NCBI GenBank assembly: GCA_031552195.1
Contig: JAVBMT010000011.1
Span: 1 to 64,000 of the forward strand
Source: JAVBMP01 sp031552195
GTDB lineage: Bacteria > Desulfobacterota > Desulfovibrionia > Desulfovibrionales > Desulfovibrionaceae
Direction: 5' to 3'
DNA: 64,000 nt
Part shown: in pieces, positions 16,739 to 24,932 of the stretch
How positions within the stretch are numbered: position 1 is the stretch's first letter
Layout: every line of letters starts with the position of its first letter
Made by a program: the position numbers and the translations under genes
The notes under the pieces: generated by a model
Database searches by the model: none
The model's input: the letters and a program-made list of their open reading frames with translations, nothing else
What the model was told of the DNA's origin: nothing

Positions 16739-17326
16739 TCAAGCCGGCTCCGTTCTGGCTTCAAGCCAGGGGCCGGAAGGACGGTTGAAACGCTGCTGGC
16801 GCAGTTCCACCGCCCTGGCTTCAAGCAGGGCCTGCTCGTATTTTTGCAGGTAGAACTGCTGGCGGCGTCCGTCGTTGATAAGCGAGGTGGCGAGTTCGGC
16901 GGCCAGCAGCCAGGCCACGGCGTCGGAGAAGGCCGGTGGCCAGGACGTAACGTCAAGCAGGCGCGCCACATAAACCAGGGTGGCCGGATTTTGGGCGCAA
17001 AGCAGGCTGCGCCCCTCAATGACGTGAACGGGGGGAAACCCGCCGTCGCCGCAGCCTTCCAGGCGGATCGGGCTCAGGCAGTCAACCGGCAGGGCGTAAC
17101 GAAAGGGGTATTCTCCGCCAGCGTGTTCTTTTTGCAGGGCCAGAGCGACGCGGCGGGTGGCGAAATTCCACGGCAGGGCGGCCAGGGCCAGGTCAACGGC
17201 GTGGGGGAAGAGGATGTCGCAAAGCGCCGCTTCCGTGCTGTCTTCATAGGGGGTGTTGATGCGTCCGAGCTGGTTTCCGCCAAGGCGGGCCAGAGCCACG
17301 TTATAAAGTTCCACTGTGGAATGCAT
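16739..17326 (-). CDS. Podovirus-type head-tail adaptor (gp11 / tail tubular A-like)
   Basis: A 195-residue protein starting MHSTVELYNVALARLGG, the usual opening of tail-tubular/adaptor proteins that dock on the portal ring. It continues with FPHAVDLALAALPWNFATRRVAL, a PWNFA motif characteristic of this family, and an alpha-helical C-terminus rich in Leu, Ala and Gln. Length fits. It is the last gene of the phage-like module: no tail or fibre gene follows; the next gene is the unrelated dehydratase/activase. A terminator separates it from the cement gene upstream, so it may have separate expression. ATG at 17326. Confidence 0.75.
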   Translation of the reverse strand: MHSTVELYNVALARLGGNQLGRINTPYEDSTEAALCDILFPHAVDLALAALPWNFATRRVALALQKEHAGGEYPFRYALPVDCLSPIRLEGCGDGGFPPVHVIEGRSLLCAQNPATLVYVARLLDVTSWPPAFSDAVAWLLAAELATSLINDGRRQQFYLQKYEQALLEARAVELRQQRFNRPSGPWLEARTEPA

Positions 17327-17365
17327 TTCGCGTTCCTCCGTTTCCGGGGCTGAAAAATGATTAAG

Positions 17366-17402
17366 GGAAAAGCGGCGCGCGGGCCATGCTCCCGCGCGCC
17401 GC
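17366..17402 (-). terminator. Terminator between cement and adaptor genes
   Basis: A 12-bp perfect stem GCGGCGCGCGGG (17372-17383) with CCCGCGCGCCGC (17391-17402) and a 7-base loop; on the minus strand it is followed by TTTTCCCTTAAT. It would stop or thin transcription from the capsid genes before the adaptor gene. Confidence 0.75.
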
Positions 17403-17424
17403 GCCGTGGGCCAGCCGTCAGGAG

Positions 17425-17805
17425 TTAGGCGTCGATAACCAGCCCGGCATTGATGCGTCCTCCGGAAATTGTTCCGCTGACGTTATATTTAAGAGTGGCG
17501 TAGCGTTTCATGCCGTGCGGCAGGCGTGCGGCCACAATTTTTCCGCCCGCCAGCAGGGCGGCGTTGTCAACCGGCCAGGCGGCTATTTTCACCGGGTTCG
17601 CCAAAGCGCCGGAAGCGTCCGTTTCAGCGGCGGTGAAGAGTTCCACCGTGAGGCCGCCGGAACCGCTGTAATCGCTTGCGCCCACATAAAGAGCGATATC
17701 GGCCGGGCCGGAGTCTCCCTTGCCGAGATCGACGGTGAAGGCGGCGTCAGTTGTTGCGCTAACGGACTGCCGGTCGGAAAAAAGGGTTTGTTTGTCAAAA
17801 AACAT
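17425..17805 (-). CDS. Capsid cement/decoration protein, Bbp16-like
   Basis: A 126-residue, Ala/Gly-rich, beta-predicted protein directly downstream of the capsid gene. The opening MFFDKQTLFSDRQSVSATTD and the end LKYNVSGTISGGRINAGLVID resemble the Bbp16 cement proteins of BPP-1-like podoviruses, which trimerise on the capsid surface. No signal peptide. The call rests on position, size and a recalled family resemblance; a profile search would decide. AGAGGT site before the ATG. Confidence 0.65.
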   Translation of the reverse strand: MFFDKQTLFSDRQSVSATTDAAFTVDLGKGDSGPADIALYVGASDYSGSGGLTVELFTAAETDASGALANPVKIAAWPVDNAALLAGGKIVAARLPHGMKRYATLKYNVSGTISGGRINAGLVIDA

Positions 17806-17858
17806 ATGTACCTCTTCTGTAGTCGAATTTATGGTTTAAATTATGAAAACCGGCCTGG

Positions 17859-18845
17859 TCAGCGCACGCGTTTTTCAGTGTTCAGCAAGGCGTCGCAGCG
17901 CTTGACCGGAATCTCGTCAAAGGTCATGACGGTTTTGCCGGCGGCTTCGCCAAGGGTAAGGTGCACGTTGGCGCTTCGGCGCAGGGCGTTGCGCAGGCGG
18001 GTCCGCACCTGGCGGTTCATATAGAATACCGGTTTTCCGGCCTTGACGTTGGGCAGGGTTTCCGCGGCCAGAACGAAGTTTTCCACCAGGTCTTCATCGG
18101 TTATGGAAGCCAGGTCGATGTTGGCCACGCGCACCACGTAGCGCCAGTCGCGCACGGTCAGGCCGAGGTCCCACTTGTAGTGTGTGCGGTAACCCTGATA
18201 TTTTCCGCCCTTGTCGTCCTGCAAGGTAACTTCGCCCAGGTCGTTGTGCTGAAAACCGGCGTTGCTGCCTTTTGGGTAGATGCCGTGCGCGGTGTGGTCG
18301 CCCCAGCAAACCAGCCAGGCGCTGCTGAGCTTGCCGTCAACCGTGCCCCCGGCGTCTATGATGTTTGCCGCGGTGTCGGCCTTGGCGCGGTCGAGGGTGG
18401 AAAAACGCGGAGACAGACCCAGAAAGCGCTCCGGATTTTTAGCCACGTCGCCGTAAAACAGGGTTTCGGCCATTTGCTGGTTCATGGCTTCAAGAAAGGC
18501 CCGGTCTTCCGAAATGCGGAAATTGGCTCCGTGGTTGTTCAGGTCGGCCAGGGATTTGTCGATTTCCGCGTAGGCTTCGAGCATGCCGCAGGTGTCGGTT
18601 ATAACCTGAGTGCTGCTTTTGCTTTGGGGCACTCCGTAGTTGAGCAGGCGCCAGGCCACTGTGGGCAGGCCGGTGCGAATGACGGTTTTGTGGCCCGTTG
18701 GCAGGTTGCCTTCAACAAAGGCCATGTCTTCAAGCACTTCGTTGGTTTGCGAAAGCAGCTCGACAATGGCGGCCATTTTGTCGGAAGGGGTTCTGGTTTT
18801 GGCGATATCCGCCAGGGTAACCGCGTGTGTGGCGCTAATAGGCAT
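17859..18845 (-). CDS. Phage major capsid protein
   Basis: A 328-residue protein in the capsid position, right after the scaffold gene. Early residues ADIAKTRTPSDKMAAIVELLSQTNEVLEDMAFVEGNLPTG and PTVAWRLLNYGVPQSKSSTQVITDTCGMLE are typical of the podoviral capsid family with a conserved N-terminal arm and E-loop; further on KNPERFLGLSPRF and KWDLGLTVRDWRYVVRVANID are also characteristic. Length is normal for an HK97-fold capsid without large insertions. Expected to build the T-number shell with the scaffold and cement proteins. An AAGGAG site precedes the ATG. Confidence 0.82.
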   Translation of the reverse strand: MPISATHAVTLADIAKTRTPSDKMAAIVELLSQTNEVLEDMAFVEGNLPTGHKTVIRTGLPTVAWRLLNYGVPQSKSSTQVITDTCGMLEAYAEIDKSLADLNNHGANFRISEDRAFLEAMNQQMAETLFYGDVAKNPERFLGLSPRFSTLDRAKADTAANIIDAGGTVDGKLSSAWLVCWGDHTAHGIYPKGSNAGFQHNDLGEVTLQDDKGGKYQGYRTHYKWDLGLTVRDWRYVVRVANIDLASITDEDLVENFVLAAETLPNVKAGKPVFYMNRQVRTRLRNALRRSANVHLTLGEAAGKTVMTFDEIPVKRCDALLNTEKRVR

Positions 18846-18888
18846 GCAAACTCCTTGTCAGGTAAAAGGTTTCAGGCCGAGCCGCGGC

Positions 18889-19482
18889 TCAGGCCATGTC
18901 GGGGTAGAGTATCTGCTCAATGGTCAGGGGGGAGTTGGCTCCGTTCCAGTTCTTGAAGGCCGGTTCACCCAGGGCCTTTCCCACCGAGGCCATAAAATTG
19001 AAGACAGCCGGGTGGCTGCCCAGGCAGCTTTGGTCAAGCAACTGGAAAAGTTCGCTGTTGCCGTGGGCGCGCAGGGCGCGCTGGGCCAAGTCGCGCTTGG
19101 CGGAAAAGTCCGGCGCGCTGCGTATTTGCCCTTCCCACTGCTGAAGCGCGTTTTTCAGGGAATCTACGGCTGTTTGCTCCGTGCCGGACACATGCTTTTC
19201 ATAAAGGCTGGCCAGCTCTTGCGCCTGAGCGCGGCTAAGCCCAAGCTGATGGGCTGTCGCGCGGAAACTGCCCAGCAGCTCCTGGTTCACGTTTATCCCT
19301 TCGGAAAAATTCAGGGCGTAATCTTCAGGCGTTTCAGGCCTGGTTTCCGTTTCAGCGCCGGAAGCGGCCTCTTCCCGGCCCGTGGCGGACAGGCCGGCCG
19401 TAAGCAGGGTTTCCGTTTTCAGGGCGTCTGCCGCTTCCGCTGTCAACGGGGCGGCCATATCCGGCGAGTGATGTTCATCCAT
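18889..19482 (-). CDS. Phage scaffolding / capsid assembly protein
   Basis: A 197-residue acidic, mostly helical protein immediately upstream of the capsid gene, the usual scaffold position. The first 65 residues are Glu/Thr/Ala-rich and look disordered; the rest is helix-rich (ELLGSFRATAHQLGLSRAQAQELASLYEKH) and ends with FKNWNGANSPLTIEQILYPDMA. Scaffolds of this class guide capsid assembly and then leave. It overlaps the upstream Bbp19-like gene by 8 bases, so translation is probably coupled. Family by position and composition. Confidence 0.72.
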   Translation of the reverse strand: MDEHHSPDMAAPLTAEAADALKTETLLTAGLSATGREEAASGAETETRPETPEDYALNFSEGINVNQELLGSFRATAHQLGLSRAQAQELASLYEKHVSGTEQTAVDSLKNALQQWEGQIRSAPDFSAKRDLAQRALRAHGNSELFQLLDQSCLGSHPAVFNFMASVGKALGEPAFKNWNGANSPLTIEQILYPDMA

Positions 19483-19741
19483 TTTTGGCTCCTTTAGGGT
19501 TATTCAGGATATTCCCGAGTTTATCCGGGGCGGTTATGGCGGTTTCAGCCGCCAGAATGCCGCCCATTCGGCGCAAGCCTTCGTTGTAGGCGGTGGCAAG
19601 GGCGTCTCCCGGCGCGTAGCTTGCCCCCAGGTAGTTTGAAAGGCGTATCAGGCGGGTTACGAAGCGCAGCCCGGCGGGCAGTGATAGCACCGCGCCAAGG
19701 TCTTCAAGCTCCTGTTGCCTTTGCAGTTCAGGACTCGGCAT
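19475..19741 (-). CDS. Small phage protein, Bbp19-like
   Basis: An 88-residue protein between portal and scaffold. ELEDLGAVLSLPAGLRFVTRLIRLSNYLGASYAPGDALATAYNEGLRRMGGILA has the pattern of Bbp19-type proteins (a conserved arginine-rich helix, then a short aromatic loop and a NEG-R-x2-G motif) found at this place in BPP-1-like podoviruses. Role in the virion is not known. It overlaps the scaffold start by 8 bases. Confidence 0.65.
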   Translation of the reverse strand: MPSPELQRQQELEDLGAVLSLPAGLRFVTRLIRLSNYLGASYAPGDALATAYNEGLRRMGGILAAETAITAPDKLGNILNNPKGAKNG

Positions 19742-19800
19742 AGGGGGTTCCTTTGACGCCCGTTAGGTTTTGGGCGGGTTTAGAGAGGGGATGGTTCGGC

Positions 19801-21456
19801 TCAGGGGCGCAAGGAGACGGCTTGCGCCGCCAGCGCTTGCATTTCTTCCGGTTTGAGGCCGGAATCTTTGACCGTTCTGGCGGCTTCTCCGGCCATATTC
19901 AGGCTTTGCGCGGCCGTTTGCAGGCGCTGCATGCCGGCATTCGCGGCCTCGCGCTCCGCGCGTATTTCAGCCACGTTTTCCGAAGAACGCACCAGGCTGG
20001 GCGGCACGCCGACCATGTCGGCCATTTCGCTCAAAGCCGCGTCAAGGTCGAGCATATCCAGCGTGGCCGGGCTGATTTGCGCGGCCTGGCCGGCAAAGCC
20101 GACAATTTGCTGCACGGCGGCTATTCCGGCGGATTTCTGGGCTTGGGCCAGAATGCTTATGAACTCTATTTTCAATTCTTGCCCGATCAGTCCGGGCGGC
20201 GGGGGCGGCACAAGGCCGTTTCTCTGCATCAGGCCGAACACGCGCACGGTAAGGGGCTGGAACAGCTCGCTGCGCAGGCGGTCGAGCACAGGCCCGAGCA
20301 GAAGCATTTTTTCCGCGTTGCGCTCCGCCACTTCCGTTGCGGTCATGCGGCGGTCAATCTGGGTTATCATCAGGAACAGATCGTTAAAAAAAATTTGCTG
20401 CACCTGCCGCCTGAAGTCGGCTATGGAGCCTTCCAGGGCGGGCAGGTTGGACCTGACCTGATAAAGCGGGGTAATGGCCTGTTGTCCCTGGGCCAGCGGA
20501 GAAACGTAATTTATGGCGCCCGGAGTGCTGTTCAGGGCCGCGTCTTGCAAATTGGCGGGAACCAGCAGGGGCGGGTTGACTTCTTTGGCCAGGGCTTCCA
20601 CTCCGTCTTTGCGCATGCGCTGCAACATTTTGCAATCGCCCAAGGCGTCCATTCCGGGGCTTTTTCCATAAACCTCGCTTCCGCTTACATCCCAGCGCGG
20701 GCAGAGGGCGGGAAACTCGAAATATCCGTTTTCCTCCAGCGCCTCCTGGCCGTTCTCTCCTCCGTCCAGCAGAATGTAGATCGACCGGTAGGGTTTGCCT
20801 CCGTCCTGTTCCCGGTCTGGCTCAACCGCGTGCAGAACGTCGATCCATGCGGTGTTTTCTTTCTCCACCAGTCTTTTTATCCGTTCCGGGCAAGTTTGCG
20901 GCCAGGTTTCGGCAATCTGGCGCGGCTTCATCTTGATGCGCCGGTAAAGGGTGTTCACCCGCCCGTCAGCCCCGGCGTCAAGGTAGTATTCTCCGGCGGT
21001 AAGGGTTCGGCAACGCAGAATGGATTGCGCGTCTTCCTCCACCACCATGCAGCCTGTGCCGAACACCCCAAGCTCGTGATAGAGCAGGTGCACGGAGTCA
21101 TAGAAATTGCTGCGCGCGAAAACTGAACCCATGGCGTTTTGCACGTGGTCGAGCCAGAGGCGCGTATCTTCGTTTTTGGCCGTTCCTTTGTCCTGAAGGC
21201 TCAGGCGGAACCATTGGCGGGCCGGGCTGGTGAGGCCGCTTTGCATGCCGCTGGCAAGGGTGCGGGCGGCCAGAATGCCGGTGGAATCCACCAGGTTCGG
21301 GCCATTTTTGCCGCCGGAAGCGCTTCCGTTCAGGAAACGGGCCTGCCGGGGCAGGAACACGGCCGCAAGCTCACGCCAATGTTCTTCCCAGCCTTTTCTT
21401 TCCTGCTCCAGAGCGCGCAGGCGGCGTAAACGGCGCTTGATTTTTTCATTTTGCAT
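19801..21456 (-). CDS. Portal protein, podoviral head-to-tail connector type
   Basis: A 551-residue portal of the T7/BPP-1 connector family. ATG 21456 is chosen because GAGGGGAAAT lies just before it and the family opens with a basic helix followed by RALEQERKGWEEHWRELAAVFLP. Further landmarks are DSTGILAARTLASGMQSGLTSPARQWFRL (the conserved N-terminal block), YHELGVFGTGCMVVEED, a wing and stem region with MTATEVAERNAEKMLLLGPVLDRL and a helical C-terminus. Twelve copies form the DNA entry ring on which terminase and adaptor dock. It follows the 73-residue small gene by 13 bases. Confidence 0.85.
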   Translation of the reverse strand: MQNEKIKRRLRRLRALEQERKGWEEHWRELAAVFLPRQARFLNGSASGGKNGPNLVDSTGILAARTLASGMQSGLTSPARQWFRLSLQDKGTAKNEDTRLWLDHVQNAMGSVFARSNFYDSVHLLYHELGVFGTGCMVVEEDAQSILRCRTLTAGEYYLDAGADGRVNTLYRRIKMKPRQIAETWPQTCPERIKRLVEKENTAWIDVLHAVEPDREQDGGKPYRSIYILLDGGENGQEALEENGYFEFPALCPRWDVSGSEVYGKSPGMDALGDCKMLQRMRKDGVEALAKEVNPPLLVPANLQDAALNSTPGAINYVSPLAQGQQAITPLYQVRSNLPALEGSIADFRRQVQQIFFNDLFLMITQIDRRMTATEVAERNAEKMLLLGPVLDRLRSELFQPLTVRVFGLMQRNGLVPPPPPGLIGQELKIEFISILAQAQKSAGIAAVQQIVGFAGQAAQISPATLDMLDLDAALSEMADMVGVPPSLVRSSENVAEIRAEREAANAGMQRLQTAAQSLNMAGEAARTVKDSGLKPEEMQALAAQAVSLRP

Positions 21457-21469
21457 ATTTCCCCTCGCG

Positions 21470-21691
21470 TCAGGAACCCAGCAAGTTTTTTTTCGCCGTT
21501 TCCACCGGGTTTGCATCGCCAAGGCCGCTGGTAAGAATGGTCGAACTGCGTCCGGTGGCGGCCAGGCGTTTGCGTTTTTCCTGTTCCCTGGCGCTTTTCG
21601 AAGTCTGATCCGCCTCGATCGGGGCGACAATCGGCGGCGCTGTAGGCGCGGCTTTTACCGATGAAGTTTTGAAACCTCCTCCTCCACACAT
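21470..21691 (-). CDS. Small phage-module protein of unknown function
   Basis: A 73-residue basic protein beginning MCGGGGFKTSS, then a Pro/Ala-rich segment and a Lys/Arg helix (KSAREQEKRKRLAATGRSS). The start at 21691 has an AAGGAGAACGTT site. Similar short MCGGG-type proteins occur next to portal genes in podoviruses; their role is unclear. It sits 13 bases before the portal gene and 71 after the terminase stop. Confidence 0.6.
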   Translation of the reverse strand: MCGGGGFKTSSVKAAPTAPPIVAPIEADQTSKSAREQEKRKRLAATGRSSTILTSGLGDANPVETAKKNLLGS

Positions 21692-21762
21692 AACGTTCTC
21701 CTTTTGTTTGGTTGCTGTACGGGCGGAATTTCCGGCCCTGCCTTCGCTCAAGCGTTTGAAAC

Positions 21763-23292
21763 TCAGGCGTACGGATTGAAAGAATTGAACACCCTGGCCG
21801 TTCCGGCGTCTTTTCTGGCCCCGGCTTGGGGGAAAACCGCTCCAAGCTCCGGTTCGACAATGCGGGCCAGGCAGTCGAGCATGTCGTCATGCCCGGCCAC
21901 GGGGAAAGCCGCGTATTCCTCATCCGTGAATTCACGCGTGAAATCGCGGCTTCGGCCTTCGCTGTCCACAAAGATCAACGGTTGGGGGAGCCAGAAGCGG
22001 CCTTGCTCGAACAGGGGTATGAGCCGCCGGATGCGGTCGTTCTTGGGCATGGCCCCACCCAGTTCGGTGATGCTGAAACGATAGTTCTGGCGTTCCTGCT
22101 CGGACTTGATGTGTTCGATGTCAGCCTGCATGCCGTAACGCTCGTAGCCAACGGCCAGAGGGCGGTATTGCCTGTGCAGCCTGAAAAGGGCGGCGGCGCG
22201 TTCGGTCAGGTTCAGGCGGTCGCGCACTCCGTCCACCAGGTAGTAATTGCCGTCCGTTCCAAGCCCGATAACGGCGAACACGCTGTAGTCGCTGCCCTCT
22301 TTCTTGCTTCCGGCCGGGTCGACCAGCAGGTAGAGGTTCATGCCGCTGTGCATCGGGCGTCCGGCAGTTCCGGACGGAAAATGGCGCAGCCATTCCGTTT
22401 TGAACCCTTGCACCCGGTCGGCGCTGGGGTCTTGCAGCATCTGGCAGCCGAAGACGTAAGGGCCCATGTCGCGGCGTTTTTCGGCCAGCGTTTCACGGGT
22501 CAGGAATACCGGGTCTCCTTCGGTCTTGCCGTTGGCGGTGGCCGGGTAGATGCGCGGCCTGGCCGCTCCGCGCTCCAGAATGGCGCGATACGTGTCGTTA
22601 AAATGATAACGGGTTCCGATATGCCGCCGTTTTCCGCCGTGCGCGCCAAGATTCAGCGAAAGCGCCCAGGCCTCGGTCACCTTGGCGATCATTTCCGGGC
22701 TGGAAACGCTTTCCCGCGTGACCACGTCATCGTAAACAAGCAGGGAAAAGTGCTTGCCGGTCGGTTGGCCGTCCACCAGCCCCCAGGCCTCAATGGTAGC
22801 TTCCTTGGGGTTTCCTTCTCTCTCCACCACCAGCCCGCCGTCTTCGCTCCAGGTGCGTCCGTTTTTTCCGGAAGGCGGCGCTATATGGGGGAAAAGGGCG
22901 CGCAGGTCCATATTGCTCTCAAACTCGCGCTTGATCTGGCGCAGGAAAGATTTGGCGATAGGGCGGGTGTGGCTGAAAATTCCCACGGTTATTTCCGGAT
23001 CGTTCAAAATATCCTGAATGGTCTTGCCAACGGTGATAATGGTGCTTTTGTAGTGTTCACGGGCCCAAAGATCCAGAAAGCCGTCCGGTTTCTTCTGAAT
23101 TTCGCGGCAACGGGAGAAACACCAGTCATTGTCCATATCCGTGCGGTTCAACAGGTGAACCATCAGATAAAACAGATCGGTTCGGGCCAAGGCGCGCCGC
23201 TGTTCGTCCGTTACGGCGGCGGCGGCCTGGCGATGGGCCGCTTGCCTGGTTTTTCCGTTTTTCGGAGTGATAACTGCTGTTTTTTCCGTCAT
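21763..23292 (-). CDS. terL: Terminase large subunit
   Basis: A 509-residue packaging motor. The ATG at 23292 is preferred over an upstream TTG because the conserved part begins near ALARTDLFYLMVHLLNRTDMDNDWCFSRC. The ATPase part has an atypical Walker A, REHYKSTIIT, followed by a SHTRPIAKSFLRQIKREFE helix and a Walker B-like LLVYDDVVT. The nuclease part shows LLVDPAGSKKEGSDYSVFAVIG with its acidic residue, YERYGMQAD and the final acidic motif GHDDMLDCLARI. All catalytic acids appear present. No small-subunit gene is recognised beside it. Confidence 0.88.
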   Translation of the reverse strand: MTEKTAVITPKNGKTRQAAHRQAAAAVTDEQRRALARTDLFYLMVHLLNRTDMDNDWCFSRCREIQKKPDGFLDLWAREHYKSTIITVGKTIQDILNDPEITVGIFSHTRPIAKSFLRQIKREFESNMDLRALFPHIAPPSGKNGRTWSEDGGLVVEREGNPKEATIEAWGLVDGQPTGKHFSLLVYDDVVTRESVSSPEMIAKVTEAWALSLNLGAHGGKRRHIGTRYHFNDTYRAILERGAARPRIYPATANGKTEGDPVFLTRETLAEKRRDMGPYVFGCQMLQDPSADRVQGFKTEWLRHFPSGTAGRPMHSGMNLYLLVDPAGSKKEGSDYSVFAVIGLGTDGNYYLVDGVRDRLNLTERAAALFRLHRQYRPLAVGYERYGMQADIEHIKSEQERQNYRFSITELGGAMPKNDRIRRLIPLFEQGRFWLPQPLIFVDSEGRSRDFTREFTDEEYAAFPVAGHDDMLDCLARIVEPELGAVFPQAGARKDAGTARVFNSFNPYA

Positions 23293-23491
23293 ATTCTGCT
23301 CACGCGGGTTGAGTTTGTTATGAATTTCAGGGCATGCGTCTTGTTCCGGCGGCGGCGCGCCTTTAGGGCGAACGTGTCCGTACGCGTGCGGGAAAGACGG
23401 TATCTTTTTATTTTGAACTGGGCGCAAAGAGTCAGAATTGAATGCGGCCTGCCTGGAGCATTTCAACTTTGAATTTCAAAGTTAAAATGCC

Positions 23492-23797
23492 CTAGCTGTC
23501 CGAACCGGGGCCGGGAAGATTTTCCACCGCCCGGATGATGCGGGCCTGAAAGGCGTCAAGCAGAACGCCGCCCATATACCCGCTGAAGGAGATAACGGCA
23601 TATTGGAGTTTGGGAGGAATATCGGCTTCAGCCGCGCCCAGCCCTACCAGCACGCCGACAAAGGCTGACACTATAAGCCCGCTCAGCAATTGCTTCCATG
23701 TTCCGGATCCGAAACGGGCTATGCGCACGCTGAATCCAGCGGCGGCGAGGGTCATGGGAAAAAGCAGAAATTCCAGAACAGGCCTGAAGCGTTCCAT
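23492..23797 (-). CDS. Possible phage holin-like membrane protein
   Basis: A 101-residue protein with a proper AAGGAAGAAAAT site before the ATG at 23797. Hydrophobic stretches at about residues 5-22 (VLEFLLFPMTLAAAGFSV), 33-52 (LLSGLIVSAFVGVLVGLGAA) and 60-80 give two or three membrane segments, with a charged tail. The size and layout fit LydA-type holins. It is first in the module and separated from the terminase by 199 bases. No lysin gene accompanies it. Confidence 0.55.
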   Translation of the reverse strand: MERFRPVLEFLLFPMTLAAAGFSVRIARFGSGTWKQLLSGLIVSAFVGVLVGLGAAEADIPPKLQYAVISFSGYMGGVLLDAFQARIIRAVENLPGPGSDS

Positions 23798-24019
23798 ATT
23801 TTCTTCCTTATAGAGGGGGGAGTGGGTTTTAGAAGCTGCCGCGAGCGGGACGCCCGGATGCGAGGCGCTCCGGAAGTCATGGCTATATAGCACGCCTTTT
23901 GCGGGCGGGGCGGACGGTAACGCTGGAAGGGGGGAAAAAACGCAGGGGCCTACTTGACAGGATAACGGGAAAAGGGCGGGGGGCGGTGAAACATTTTCAG
24001 GCGTGGGCGAACGCGGTCA

Positions 24020-24048
24020 CTCCGGCGCCTTTGGCAAAGGCGCCGGAG
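24020..24048. repeat. Inverted repeat downstream of the papain-like gene
   Basis: A 13-bp perfect stem, CTCCGGCGCCTTT (24020-24032) with AAAGGCGCCGGAG (24036-24048), loop GGC. Neither strand has a clean T tract, so it is at most a weak terminator or a transcript-end stabiliser between the papain-like gene and the phage module. The rest of 23894-24092 holds nothing recognisable. Confidence 0.5.
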
Positions 24049-24092
24049 CAAATAAAATTTCAAATTTGATTCGCTTGAAACGCGAAAAGGTG

Positions 24093-24923
24093 TTACCCGG
24101 CAAGCCTCACGCCGGTTCTTTCAATCAGGAAAAGCGAGCTGGTTTCCAGCAGAATGGACTTTTCCCGGCAGATGTCGGCGCGTGAAACAACGCATTCGGC
24201 AAGAGGCAGGCGATGTATGGCCTCCGGGTCGGCCGTGGCGTCGAACAGCAGCAGGTCTTCGCCGTAAAAGGCCCGGGCTGTGCTCCAGTGCGAGATTACG
24301 GGCTGATCGGAAAACGGCAGGTAGCGGTGAAAACGCAAAAGGAGCGCTCTTTGCCCGTGCGGAACGCCGGATTCTTCCATGCAGCCGGGCGCTTCCGCCT
24401 TGTCGCCATTGTCGCCCTTGTCGTTTGCCGCGGGCCGTTCAGCGGGCGGGTAGCAATAGTCAACCCGTTCCGAATGGCGCGGGTCGCAATCTTCCGGCAG
24501 CCAGTGGCGCAGAACGGTCCAAAGCTCCCCGGCATTCAAACCGCAGGCCGGTTTGCGCTCCGGCTTGCGGTAAAGGTTCACGTCGCGCAAGTTGCGATGT
24601 TCCAGCCCGAATTTTTTTTCCTGAAAACCCGCGCCGGCCGGGACAAGCGTGTGCAGGGCCAGCGGGCCGGAGCTGAAGGAAAAGCCCAGCAGGTATTCCA
24701 CCAGCCAGTAGAAATCAGTTTCGTTATTCAGGGTGGAACGCCATAGAAAGGGGTGCTCGGAAATTTTCCCCAAGGTGGTGGAAAAAATCTGGCGCGCGGT
24801 TCCCAGCCCTATGCCGTAAGTGATGACCAGGGCGTTTATAACCGCATAAAGGGCGCAGAAAAAATCTGCCTGCCCCTGATGGTAGGGGCGGAGCGAGCGG
24901 CTTCTGCCGCCTTGCCGGTTCAT
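24093..24923 (-). CDS. Putative papain-like (C39-fold) cysteine peptidase-like protein
   Basis: A 276-residue protein, family not recognised. Near the start YHQGQADFFCALYAVINAL has the Gln...Cys-Ala-x-x-A pattern of papain/C39 peptidases (Cys23), and far downstream VISHWSTARAFYGEDLLLFDA offers His212 and Asp228 at typical spacing, so a Cys-His-Asp triad is plausible. A middle region (about 150-190) is low-complexity and polar. No signal peptide is obvious. It starts 9 bases after the lipoprotein gene ends, with an AAGGGCG site, so the two form one operon. Activity is inferred from motif geometry only. Confidence 0.5.
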   Translation of the reverse strand: MNRQGGRSRSLRPYHQGQADFFCALYAVINALVITYGIGLGTARQIFSTTLGKISEHPFLWRSTLNNETDFYWLVEYLLGFSFSSGPLALHTLVPAGAGFQEKKFGLEHRNLRDVNLYRKPERKPACGLNAGELWTVLRHWLPEDCDPRHSERVDYCYPPAERPAANDKGDNGDKAEAPGCMEESGVPHGQRALLLRFHRYLPFSDQPVISHWSTARAFYGEDLLLFDATADPEAIHRLPLAECVVSRADICREKSILLETSSLFLIERTGVRLAG

Positions 24924-24932
24924 TTTTCGCCC

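Larger units (their letters stand above)
16739..23797 (-). mobile_element. Podovirus-like head-gene module (remnant prophage or GTA-like)
   Basis: Nine consecutive minus-strand genes in phage head order: possible holin, terminase large subunit, small protein, portal, Bbp19-like protein, scaffold, major capsid, cement, head-tail adaptor. The set resembles the head cassette of Bordetella phage BPP-1 type podoviruses. Tail, fibre, lysin, integrase, repressor, replication and small terminase genes are absent, and no flanking attachment repeats were seen. All frames are intact with good ribosome sites. Either a decayed prophage kept by chance or a retained capsid system. Confidence 0.7.

Noticed and set aside
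21826..23472. A 548-codon open frame on the plus strand opposite the terminase gene
   Set aside because: No recognisable domain, no ribosome site; mirror of a GC-rich gene whose minus-strand frame carries all terminase motifs.
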